A stretch of DNA of 11,476 bases from DATGSL01 sp964645585 (lineage in GTDB: Bacteria > Verrucomicrobiota > Verrucomicrobiia > Opitutales > T3Sed10-336), in assembly GCA_964645585.1 (NCBI GenBank), contig CAZYAN010000079.1, forward strand, positions 1 through 11,476, read 5' to 3'. Positions 1 through 6,281 of the stretch are shown here, piece after piece. Below the pieces are notes generated by a model. It saw nothing but the letters and a program-made list of their open reading frames with translations, ran no database searches and had not been told where the DNA came from. Each line of letters starts with the position of its first letter. The first letter of the stretch is position 1. A program made the translations under genes and the position numbers.

Positions 1-175
1 GGACGGGGGAACTATTGCGGAACTGTCCGTTGCGCGGGATATTCAGTTCGTAGATGACTTGGTAGTTTTGCTCGACGGTTTCCGGCACATGCACGAAGAC
101 GCTCGAAAACAGAGCGGAGAAGGGGGTTGCCGCCAAAAGCAGCAAGGCGGCCAAGCGGAGAGTGGTGTTTTTCAT
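1..175 (-). CDS. Secreted protein of unknown function, N-terminal 58 residues (runs off the window)
   Basis: Reading leftwards from an ATG at 175-173 the frame stays open to the window edge, so the 3' part is missing. The predicted start is MKNTTLRLAALLLLAATPFS, a basic n-region followed by a Leu/Ala-rich hydrophobic core and small residues: a clear Sec signal peptide. The mature part visible contains VHVPETVEQNYQVIYELNIP, which I do not recognise with certainty; it reads like the start of an exported beta-rich protein. The upstream DNA is pyrimidine-rich on this strand and has no convincing Shine-Dalgarno sequence, so the start rests on the signal peptide. It lies on the same strand as rsmI but is separated from it by about 660 bp of repeats, so it is probably its own transcription unit. 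Confidence 0.6.
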   Translation of the reverse strand, partial: MKNTTLRLAALLLLAATPFSALFSSVFVHVPETVEQNYQVIYELNIPRNGQFRNSSPV

Positions 176-397
176 GACGGGAAGAGAGAGAAGGTAAGGC
201 TAGCACTCTTCGCGCCTGCCGGGAGTAGAGCGTATTCCCGTCAGCCCGGAAGGAAAATCCTGCTGAACGGCCCGGGGCGCCCCTGATCAGCGGCTGGACG
301 GGATGCTTTGCCCGCCCCTGCACCTCGCAGCTTCATAGTAGCAAAAATCCTTGGGCGCGCCCGGGTGAACCCCATGGAGTGAAACTCTGAAATCCTG

Positions 398-700
398 GAT
401 CTCGCAAGCTCGGCGGCTTACGCTACAGTAGCTCGACTCTCCGAAGTTGAGACTGTTTGCACGTCGGTGAGTCCGGGGCGCAGCGAACGGCTTCGGCCGC
501 TCGGTTTCGCAAGCTCGGAGGCTTACGCTACAGTAGCTCGACTCTCCGAAGTTGAGACTGTTTGCGCGTCGGTGAGTCCGGGGCGCAGCGAACGGCTTCG
601 GCCGCTCGGTTTCGCAAGCTCGGAGGCTTACGCTACAGTAGCTCGACTCTCCGAAGTTGAGACCGACGGCAGGAATGCGCTCCCGCCGCCCGCCAGCCCG
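398..700. repeat. Tandem array, 105-bp period, about 2.5 copies
   Basis: CGCAAGCTCGG begins at 403, 508 and 613, giving an exact 105-bp period. Each unit runs CGCAAGCTCGGAGGCTTACG, then CTACAGTAGCTCGACTCTCC, then GAAGTTGAGAC, followed by a spacer (TGTTTGCGCGTCGG, GAGTCCGGGGCGCAGC). The third unit lacks the spacer and runs into CGACGGCAGGAATGC. Units are nearly identical; the first has cggcggctt where the others have cggaggctt, and ACGTCGG where the second has GCGTCGG. Internal imperfect inverted repeats (AAGC...GCTT; CTCGACT...AAGTTGAG) could fold as hairpins. A single inverted copy of the same element is at about 11190-11280. Confidence 0.9.
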
Positions 701-750
701 CATGAACAGGGAGGTCTCAGAGACGAAGAAGAGGAGAAAAAACTCGCGCA

Positions 751-795
751 AAGCCGCTAAGCCGCTAAGGAAAACCTGAATATTCTTCGCGGCTT
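751..795 (-). repeat. AAGCCGC repeat with hairpin potential downstream of rsmI
   Basis: AAGCCGCTAAG occurs twice, overlapping, at 751-769, and CTTCGCGGCTT at 785-795 is its reverse complement with one mismatch, giving an 11-bp stem with a 15-nt loop at 759-795. On the minus strand it lies 42 nt past the rsmI stop and is followed by a short T-run (about 736-742), so it could act as a weak terminator. It also resembles widely scattered intergenic repeats of this kind of genome, so termination is only a possibility. Confidence 0.4.
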
Positions 796-836
796 GGCGT
801 CTTGAGCGAAGTGGGCGTGAGCATGGGCGTGAGCAT

Positions 837-1568
<732 letters not shown>

Positions 1569-1598
1569 GGGAGAGTGTTTGTAAAGAGGCTTTGTCCC

Positions 1599-1624
1599 GA
1601 CGGCAAATCGGAACTGGAAGTTCC
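1599..1624 (-). promoter_or_regulatory. Candidate ECF-type promoter for rsmI
   Basis: On the minus strand GGAACTT (1624-1618) is followed after 15 nt by CGTC (1602-1599), matching the classical GGAAC(TT)-N15/16-CGTC pattern of several ECF sigma groups. The rsmI start codon is 31 nt further on. Its -35 half shares a palindrome with the forward promoter. The pattern is seen directly; its use is inferred. Confidence 0.45.
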
Positions 1625-1637
1625 TGTTGAGCGTGAC
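1610..1637 (+). promoter_or_regulatory. Candidate autoregulated ECF promoter with palindrome
   Basis: GGAACT at 1610-1615 is followed after 16 nt by CGTGAC at 1632-1637, an imperfect match to ECF promoters, 30 nt upstream of the sigma-factor ATG. GGAACT-GGA-AGTTCC (1610-1624) is a perfect 6-3-6 inverted repeat, so the same bases provide -35 elements in both directions. It could also be a binding site for a dimeric regulator. Confidence 0.4.
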
Positions 1638-1666
1638 GTTTTCAAGGCGGAGTTGTCTAATTGACT

Positions 1667-2242
1667 ATGCAGCCGCCGAAACGGCTGGTCCTTGCCGTGA
1701 ATCCTTCCGCTGAACTTCCTTGCGATTCCGTCGTCGCTCAGCCGGCGTTCGAGCCCGTTTACCGGGCCCATGGCCGGGCGGTTTACTATTTTGTGCTGCG
1801 CTACGTGGGAGATGCGACCCGGGCGGAGGATGTGACGCACGATGTTTTCTTGAAGGCGTTTAAAAAAATGCCGGAGTTTCGGGGCGATGCCAATATCCGG
1901 ACCTGGCTCTACCGGATCGCGATCAATCACTGTCATAACCTCGCCCGCACTTGGCACAGCCGGCACATCTTCAGCAATGCCGACGATGCGGTGTGGGAAT
2001 CGTCGAGTTCCGCGGAACCAGATCCGTTGCGGAATCTGGAGACGAAGGAACTGGGCGAGCGGATTCAGCGGACGTTGCGGGAGTTGCCTGAGGAATACCG
2101 GATCGTACTGTTGCTGGCGGCGGATGAGGAGATGTCTTACGAGGAAATCGCCGCGCTTACGGAACAGACGGCGGCGGCGGTTCGCGGAAAACTGTATCGG
2201 GCAAGAAAGGCTTTCGGGGAGAAATTCGGGCAAACAACGTGA
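1667..2242 (+). CDS. ECF-family RNA polymerase sigma factor
   Basis: A 191-residue sigma-70 family protein of the extracytoplasmic function type, which directs RNA polymerase to a small set of promoters. Region 2 is at about 28-95 (FEPVYRAHGRAVYYFVLRYV, AEDVTHDVFLKAF, FRGDANIRTWLYRIAINHCH), and region 4 at about 128-187 (LRELPEEYRIVLLLAADEEM, SYEEIAALTEQTAAAVRGKL, YRARKAFGEKFG). Regions 1 and 3 are absent, as usual. ATG 1667 is chosen; a TTG at 1661 adds two residues and is better spaced from the AAGGCGG at 1644-1650, so either is possible. No typical zinc-binding anti-sigma gene follows; instead come a small charged protein and a rhomboid-like membrane protein, which are candidates for the controlling partners. 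A GGAAC-type promoter upstream suggests autoregulation. Confidence 0.93.
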   Translation: MQPPKRLVLAVNPSAELPCDSVVAQPAFEPVYRAHGRAVYYFVLRYVGDATRAEDVTHDVFLKAFKKMPEFRGDANIRTWLYRIAINHCHNLARTWHSRHIFSNADDAVWESSSSAEPDPLRNLETKELGERIQRTLRELPEEYRIVLLLAADEEMSYEEIAALTEQTAAAVRGKLYRARKAFGEKFGQTT

Positions 2243-2280
2243 TTTTAACCATGAATGGACACCAATACACACGAATCAGA
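2243..2280. repeat. AACCACGAAT-type interspersed repeat, copy 1
   Basis: TTTTAACCATGAATGGACAC followed by CAATACACACGAATCAG starts one base after the sigma-factor stop codon. The same pattern (TTTAACCACGAAT-GGACxCGAAT-ACACGAAT) recurs at 4159, 4219 and more degenerately at 6163 and 9793. Confidence 0.75.
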
Positions 2281-2369
2281 AAATGGCTATCAGGATATTG
2301 CTACCATGGGGGAACAAGAGGTCGCTCAACACCCATTATATAAGTGATTACAACTGATTTGTTAGGTTT

Positions 2370-2603
2370 ATGAAACATCGAGCGAAGTTTCGGGAAGAGG
2401 AGAAGAGCGAGCAGAATCACGGACAGGAGGTTCGGGCGGAGCCGGTGGTGCGGGATTTTGGTTCGATGGAGGAGTTGTTGCGGTACGATCGGGAGGGGGT
2501 GGAGGTGCCGGAGCGGCTGGAGGAGAGAATTCGCGCAATGGCGGGAGCGAATTCCGGGCGCTCATGGTGGAGGCGAATCATGCTGATGGGGAGGAGGCGA
2601 TGA
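2370..2603 (+). CDS. Small charged protein downstream of the sigma factor, function unknown
   Basis: A 77-residue very polar protein. The conserved-looking core is VVRDFGSMEELLRYDREGVE with VPERLEERI (about 26-54), a pattern I associate with short proteins beside ECF sigma genes in Verrucomicrobiota (from memory, not checked). The C-terminus is basic with two Trp (SWWRRIMLMGRRR), which could lie on a membrane surface. Its stop overlaps the ATG of the next gene (ATGA at 2600-2603), so the two are translationally coupled. Start support is weak (TTAGG 4 nt upstream). It lacks the HxxxCxxC motif of zinc anti-sigma factors. A role as regulator or adaptor for the sigma factor is a guess from position. 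Confidence 0.65.
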   Translation: MKHRAKFREEEKSEQNHGQEVRAEPVVRDFGSMEELLRYDREGVEVPERLEERIRAMAGANSGRSWWRRIMLMGRRR

Positions 2604-3247
2604 TGCGTTTGCCTCGATTTTCTTTGCCGCGGCCGGTCGGGATTCTTTTGGGGATTCTGATGGGGATTTTTGCGGTCGATTGGCTTGGGAGAATCGTGGC
2701 GGCGGTTTCGGTTTACGAGATTCTTTGGCTGGATCCGGCGGCGGTTTTCGAGGGGGAGGTTTGGCGGTTGTTTAGTTTCGGTTTTTTGCCGGCGGGGATC
2801 TTGGATTTGTTGTTGGGCGGGATTGGGATTGTCTGGTTCGGAAGCCGGGTGGCGCGGGTTTGGCGGGGGCGGGAGTTTTTCGGGTATTGTGGAATTTGCG
2901 TGCTGGCGGCGGGGGTCGGGCGGGTTCTGGTTTCGGCGGGAGGAAACGAGGTTGTGCTGGGTTTGGGGGTGCTGACAGTCGGACTGCTGGTGCCGTGGGC
3001 GCGGATGTTTGGGTATGAGCGGATATCGGTTTTTGGGGTTTGGGAAACGCGGATTTTTTCGGTGGCGGTGGTTGCGGGGTTGGCGATGGCACTGCTGCCG
3101 GCGGTTTCGGGTGGATGGAAGCAGAGCGTAATGCTGTTGTGCGCGGCGGGAGGCGGCTGGCTTTATTTATCGTTGCGGTGGAAAGGGAACCGGGAGATTT
3201 CGGCGCGGACGGTGGACTCGGAGAGGATTGGGAGGCTGGAACTATGA
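2600..3247 (+). CDS. Rhomboid-fold integral membrane protein lacking catalytic residues
   Basis: A 215-residue protein with about six hydrophobic segments (roughly 12-35, 60-80, 94-112, 118-135, 152-170, 175-192). The layout matches rhomboids: GEVWRLFSFGFLPAGILDLL (52-71) aligns with the usual GxxWRLxTxxFLHxxxxHLLFN loop/TM2 region. The catalytic parts are gone: the GASG serine motif is GGNE (Ser to Asn116), the AHxGG histidine motif of the last segment is CAAGG (His to Ala182), and the oxyanion His/Asn positions are Asp69 and Gly73. It is therefore probably a pseudo-rhomboid, a membrane binding or chaperone protein rather than a protease. The start at 2600 has a strong GGGAGGAGG just upstream and an ATGA overlap with the previous gene; an ATG at 2564 in the same frame is less likely. 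The stop overlaps the next start (ATGA). Confidence 0.7.
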   Translation: MMRLPRFSLPRPVGILLGILMGIFAVDWLGRIVAAVSVYEILWLDPAAVFEGEVWRLFSFGFLPAGILDLLLGGIGIVWFGSRVARVWRGREFFGYCGICVLAAGVGRVLVSAGGNEVVLGLGVLTVGLLVPWARMFGYERISVFGVWETRIFSVAVVAGLAMALLPAVSGGWKQSVMLLCAAGGGWLYLSLRWKGNREISARTVDSERIGRLEL

Positions 3248-4140
3248 AAGGGGGTGCGAGTTTGGCTGGGCGACATGCCGCCCGGAGGGAAAGCGCCGAC
3301 AAGTCGCCGCACTCCAGAAGGCGGCTGGCGGCGCGGCGGGCGGAGGAGGCGCGGGCGGCATTGGCGAATTGTGTGTTTTGTGAACATCGGTGCGGGGTTG
3401 ATCGACTGGCGAGGGTCGCGGGAGTTTGTCACGCCGGAGCGGAGGCGCGGATTTTTTCGGCGCAGACGGAGGTTTCAGATGAACTGGAGATTGTGCCGAC
3501 ATTTGCGATCGCGCTGAGCGGATGTGATCTGCGCTGCGATTTTTGCATCACCGGGCGGGAGAGCTGGAATGCCCGGGCGGGGGAGGTTTTGGAGGTCAGC
3601 CGGATTGGGGAATTGGTGGAGGGCGCGTTGGCGAGAGGAGCGCGGACGGTGATGATTTTGGGCGGCGAGCCGACGGTATTTTTGCCGTCCGCGCTGGAGG
3701 TCGCGGCGGCCGTTCCGGATTCGGCGCGGCTGGTTTGGAAAACGAATGGACACGGTTCGGCGGAGGCGCGGGCGTTGCTGGACGGAATTTTCGATGTGTG
3801 GGTCGTGGATTACAAATTCGGGAACGACGAATGCGCGCGGAGATTGGCGCGCGTGGAAGATTACGGGGAGGCGGTGCGGGCGAATTTGTGGTGGGCGAGC
3901 AAACGGACGGATCTGATTATTCGGCACCTTTTGATGCCGGGGCATATCGATTGTTGCTGGGTGCCGGTGGCGAGCTGGATCGCGGAAAATCTGCCGGGAA
4001 CGAAGGTAAGTTTGCGGGCTGGTTTCTGGCCGGCGTGGCAGGCGCGACGGCATTTGGAATTGAGACGAAGTTGCTTTCCGGAGGAGGCAAAACGGGCGGA
4101 GGAGATTGGGCGGGAGTTGTGTTTGAATATGGTACTGTGA
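3244..4140 (+). CDS. PflX-like (COG1313-type) radical SAM protein
   Basis: A 298-residue radical SAM enzyme. An N-terminal four-cysteine patch, CVFCEHRCGVDRLARVAGVC (43-62), precedes the [4Fe-4S]-binding CDLRCDFC (94-101) that cleaves S-adenosylmethionine. GGEPT (140-144), LVWKTNGHGS (163-172), VVDYKFGNDECARRL (187-201) and DLIIRHLLMPGHIDCC (223-238) fit the PflX-like uncharacterised group, which resembles pyruvate formate-lyase activases; no glycyl-radical enzyme is encoded here, so the substrate is unknown. The ATG overlaps the upstream stop (ATGA, 3244-3247). Residues about 7-26, basic and unlike the family, are encoded by an interspersed palindromic repeat that lies in the reading frame. 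A longer frame reaching back to 3040 is unlikely because it overlaps the membrane protein. Confidence 0.85.
   Translation: MKGGASLAGRHAARRESADKSPHSRRRLAARRAEEARAALANCVFCEHRCGVDRLARVAGVCHAGAEARIFSAQTEVSDELEIVPTFAIALSGCDLRCDFCITGRESWNARAGEVLEVSRIGELVEGALARGARTVMILGGEPTVFLPSALEVAAAVPDSARLVWKTNGHGSAEARALLDGIFDVWVVDYKFGNDECARRLARVEDYGEAVRANLWWASKRTDLIIRHLLMPGHIDCCWVPVASWIAENLPGTKVSLRAGFWPAWQARRHLELRRSCFPEEAKRAEEIGRELCLNMVL
3263..3318. repeat. ACATGTCGC-type palindromic repeat inside the radical SAM gene
   Basis: GGCTGGGCGACATGCCGCCC, GGAGGGAAAGCGCCGACAAG, TCGCCGCACTCCA matches the element at 6754-6807 almost base for base, with a few substitutions. GGGCGACATG/CCGCCC pairs into a hairpin. It lies wholly in coding sequence and keeps the frame open. 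Confidence 0.85.
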
Positions 4141-4158
4141 TGATGGGGGAGAAGGAGG

Positions 4159-4194
4159 TTTAACCACGAATGGACGCGAATATACACGAATAGG
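4159..4194. repeat. AACCACGAAT-type interspersed repeat, copy 2
   Basis: TTTAACCACGAATGGACGCG followed by AATATACACGAATAGG begins about 20 bp after the radical SAM stop. Same family as 2243-2280. Confidence 0.8.
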
Positions 4195-4218
4195 GGAGGA
4201 AGACTTGAAAGCTGTATA

Positions 4219-4260
4219 TTTAACCACGGAATACGCGGAATACACGGAAAAGTAAGAAGG
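4219..4260. repeat. AACCACGGAAT-type interspersed repeat, variant copy
   Basis: TTTAACCACGGAATACGCGG, AATACACGGAAAAGTAAGAA: the GGAAT/CGGAA variant of the family, placed 25 bp after the preceding copy. The whole 170-bp gap 4141-4309 is occupied mainly by these two units. Confidence 0.75.
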
Positions 4261-4309
4261 GCAGGAGGCGAAGTAATGATGGTGTTTATTTGTAGTTGGT
4301 TTTGTTTGG

Positions 4310-4525
4310 ATGAAGCGGGTTAAGAATAATTATGCGGCGAAGGTGGAGGATGGGGAGAGTTCGGGGGAGTTGTTGATTCTTCCGGATGGGCGGATTTTGG
4401 CTCATAACATCAGTCCGGAAATGGCGGCTGTTTTGACGGAGATCGATCCGGGGAATGAGGCGATTCGTCGACGTTCTAATTCTATTGCTTTCGAGGAAAA
4501 TGATGAAGTTGCGACAGGAGATTGA
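4310..4525 (+). CDS. Small conserved-type protein preceding the AAA ATPase, function unknown
   Basis: A 71-residue soluble protein. The recognisable part is GELLILPDGRILAHNISPEM followed by AAVLTEIDPGNEAI (about 19-52). Short proteins with an LPDGxxLAHN...L..L.P pattern occur near similar ATPase genes in Verrucomicrobiota as far as I recall, with no assigned function. The 3' end overlaps the ATPase start by 26 bp in another frame, which argues for translational coupling and that the frame is real. No clear Shine-Dalgarno sequence precedes ATG 4310. It could be a substrate or small subunit of the ATPase complex; this is inference from position only. Confidence 0.65.
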   Translation: MKRVKNNYAAKVEDGESSGELLILPDGRILAHNISPEMAAVLTEIDPGNEAIRRRSNSIAFEENDEVATGD

Positions 4526-6056
4526 TACGCTGATTCGGGCGCGTTACCCGATTCTTTATATTGTAACCGGCGAGGAAGTCCGGGCCCAGAATACGATCGT
4601 GGAGATTGCGAACGGGCGGCAGAAAAAGGTTTTTGAGTGGAGCTATACGGTGGGCCTGGTGCCGGCGGGGACGTCGATTCAGTCGCAGAAACATCGAAAC
4701 GCCGCGACGCGGGATCCGCTGGTTGCGCTGGATCAGGTGATCGACCAGGTGGAGCCGGCGATTTTCATTTTCAAGGATTTCCATCCGTTTTTGAAGGGGA
4801 GCAATTTTGCGGTGATCCGGAAACTGAAGGAGATCGCGCTGCATTTGAAGAACAGTTTTAAGACGGTGATATTGATTTCGCCGGTGATGGAGATTCCGAC
4901 GGAACTCGATAAGGAAATGACCGTATTGAATTTTCCGTTACCGACGCGCGAAGAGTTGGGGGAGTTGCTGGATAAAATCGTGGAGGATGTGAAACAGTTT
5001 CGTCAGGTGGAGCTCGACTTGGACGAGGCTGGGCGGGACAAGCTTTTGAGCGCGGCGCTCGGGTTGACGCTGAGCGAGGCCGAGAATGTGTTCGCCAAGA
5101 TCATCGTGCAGGATGAGCGGTTGAGCGGGGAGGATGTGAACGATGTTTTCGCGGAGAAGCAGCAGATCATTCGCAAGAGCGGTTTGCTGGAATATTACGC
5201 GACGGACGAGAGTTTCGCGGATGTGGGCGGGCTGGCGGTATTGAAAGATTGGCTCAACAAGCGGTCGGTGGCGTTCGGGGAGGAGGCGCGCGAGTTCGGA
5301 TTGCCTGCGCCGAAGGGGATTTTGATGCTCGGTGTGCAGGGGTGCGGAAAAAGTCTCTGCGCGAAGGCGGTATCGAGTCTTTGGCAGCTTCCGTTGCTGC
5401 GATTCGACATGGGCCGGATGTTCGGGAGCCTGGTCGGATCGTCGGAGGAGAATGTCCGCAAAGCGATCGCGGTGGCGGAATCGGTGGCGCCGGCGATCCT
5501 TTGGGTGGACGAAATCGATAAAGCGTTTGCGGGATCGCAGGGTTCGGGATCGACCGATGGCGGAACGACGGCGCGTGTATTCGGAACGTTCTTGACGTGG
5601 CTTTCAGAGAAAACGGCGCCGGTTTTCGTGGTGGCGACGGCGAACGATATTTCGCATCTGCCGCCCGAGCTGATGCGGAAGGGGCGTCTGGACGAAATCT
5701 TTTTTGTGGATTTGCCGTCGGAGGAGGAGCGGGAGGAAATCTTTCGGATTCATTTGAGCCGGAGGAAACGGCAGCCCGAGAGTTTCGATTTGGCGGAGCT
5801 TGTCGCGGGCAGCAAAGAATTCAGCGGGGCGGAGATTGAGCAGGCAATTATCAGCGCGTTGTATGATGCGTTTTACGCGCGGGAGGATTTGAAGACGGAG
5901 CATTTGCTGGAATCGCTCGCGCAGACGGTGCCGTTGTCGAAGACGATGGATGAGCAGTTGAACCGGTTGCGGACGTGGGCGGAAGGGCGGGCGCGGCATT
6001 CGAGTGTGGCGCGAGAGGTGTCGGCGGAGCCGGAATTGCGGCGGATGGAGTTTTAG
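4500..6056 (+). CDS. Ycf46-like AAA ATPase
   Basis: A 518-residue ATPase of the CDC48/FtsH-like AAA group that closely follows cyanobacterial and plastid Ycf46. The N-terminal half (1-235) is a degenerate P-loop-like domain (YPILYIVTGEE, AIFIFKDFHPFL, TVILISPVMEIP). The C-terminal AAA module has Walker A GVQGCGKS (278-285), Walker B ILWVDEID (333-340), sensor 1 ATAND (379-383), arginine finger in RKGRLDE (393-399) and a sensor 2 region FSGAEIEQAI (441-450), then TVPLSKTMDEQLNRLRTWAE (476-495), typical of Ycf46. Start ATG at 4500 (ATGATG) has CGAGGA just upstream and overlaps the 71-aa gene; an in-frame start at 4455 is unlikely. It probably remodels a protein complex together with the neighbouring DUF1257/DUF2997 proteins. 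Confidence 0.9.
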   Translation: MMKLRQEIDTLIRARYPILYIVTGEEVRAQNTIVEIANGRQKKVFEWSYTVGLVPAGTSIQSQKHRNAATRDPLVALDQVIDQVEPAIFIFKDFHPFLKGSNFAVIRKLKEIALHLKNSFKTVILISPVMEIPTELDKEMTVLNFPLPTREELGELLDKIVEDVKQFRQVELDLDEAGRDKLLSAALGLTLSEAENVFAKIIVQDERLSGEDVNDVFAEKQQIIRKSGLLEYYATDESFADVGGLAVLKDWLNKRSVAFGEEAREFGLPAPKGILMLGVQGCGKSLCAKAVSSLWQLPLLRFDMGRMFGSLVGSSEENVRKAIAVAESVAPAILWVDEIDKAFAGSQGSGSTDGGTTARVFGTFLTWLSEKTAPVFVVATANDISHLPPELMRKGRLDEIFFVDLPSEEEREEIFRIHLSRRKRQPESFDLAELVAGSKEFSGAEIEQAIISALYDAFYAREDLKTEHLLESLAQTVPLSKTMDEQLNRLRTWAEGRARHSSVAREVSAEPELRRMEF

Positions 6057-6072
6057 CGCTTGGGTTCCGGGA

Positions 6073-6102
6073 TTTTAACAGAAGGTAGCAAAGGGAGCGA
6101 AG
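6073..6102. repeat. AACAGAAG...GCGAAGG interspersed repeat
   Basis: TTTTAACAGAAGGTAGCAAA then GGGAGCGAAGG lies 16 bp after the ATPase stop. It resembles another scattered intergenic element (AACAGAAG-xAxCxAAG-xxAxCGAAG) of environmental genomes, recognised from memory; only one copy is in this window. Confidence 0.4.
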
Positions 6103-6150
6103 GCTTAGGTTCTGATTTTATATCCGGGGATGCGTCGGGTGGAGTTTTAA

Positions 6151-6231
6151 ATGAAAAGACGGGTAACCACGACGGAGCGTAGCGGAGATGGCGAAGCAAT
6201 AAACACGAATTCTAAGAAGGAGAATTTGTGA
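6151..6231 (+). CDS. Possible 26-residue mini-ORF overlapping the next mini-ORF
   Basis: ATG 6151, preceded by GGGTGGAG (6137-6144, 6-nt spacing), encodes MKRRVTTTERSGDGEAINTN and six more residues. Its TGA (6229-6231) overlaps the next ATG by one base. Much of it is made of a degenerate AACCACGA...AACACGAATT repeat (6163-6213), so the peptide itself is probably not conserved. It may only serve to deliver ribosomes to the DUF1257 gene, or be chance. Confidence 0.25.
   Translation: MKRRVTTTERSGDGEAINTNSKKENL
6163..6213. repeat. Degenerate AACCACGA...AACACGAATT repeat
   Basis: GGTAACCACGA at 6163-6173 and AATAAACACGAATTCT at 6198-6213 are the two ends of the AACCACGAAT-family unit, separated by about 25 bases of unrelated purine-rich DNA, so the copy is interrupted or diverged. 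Confidence 0.45.
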
Positions 6232-6281
6232 TGAATCGGGGTGAGAGTTGTCTAACGAATGAAAGGAGAATGTTACCATGA
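6231..6281 (+). CDS. Possible 16-residue leader ORF coupled to the DUF1257 gene
   Basis: ATG 6231 has AAGGAGAA (6217-6224) 6 nt upstream and encodes MNRGESCLTNERRMLP. Its TGA (6279-6281) overlaps the ATG of the DUF1257 gene (ATGA 6278-6281). The same AAGGAGAA occurs again at 6263-6270 before the DUF1257 ATG, so the ribosome-binding region looks duplicated. A true leader peptide is possible; conservation would decide. Confidence 0.3.
   Translation: MNRGESCLTNERRMLP

Larger units (their letters stand above)
176..836. other. Gene-free spacer with repeats between the secreted-protein gene and rsmI
   Basis: About 660 bp with no credible gene. Positions 176-400 hold nothing I can name, apart from a short GC palindrome GGGCGCGCCC at 353-362. 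Positions 398-700 hold the tandem array listed separately, and 751-835 hold short AAGCCGC-type repeats and a 12-bp duplication (GGGCGTGAGCAT, twice, at about 812-835). Apparent ORFs on both strands across 287-760 are by-products of a repeat period divisible by three. Confidence 0.7.

Noticed and set aside
12..323. 103-codon minus-strand frame
   Set aside because: It overlaps the secreted-protein start in another frame, is Arg/Pro-rich and lacks a domain; the signal-peptide frame is far more convincing.
398..663. CRISPR array
   Set aside because: The repeat is 105 bp in direct tandem with near-identical sequence throughout, with no variable 30-40 bp spacers and no cas genes.
287..760. Open frames on both strands with 35-residue internal repeats (for example a 154-codon minus-strand frame)
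   Set aside because: The 105-bp repeat period is a multiple of three, so any frame without a stop in one unit stays open; no start signal and no protein-like composition.
2330..2369. TATATAA-like -10 before the 77-aa gene
   Set aside because: No -35 element at the right distance, and one AT-rich stretch beside a repeat is not enough to call a promoter.
3040..3243. Upstream extension of the radical SAM frame
   Set aside because: It runs through the membrane-protein gene in another frame and is Gly-rich; the ATGA at 3244-3247 is a much better start.
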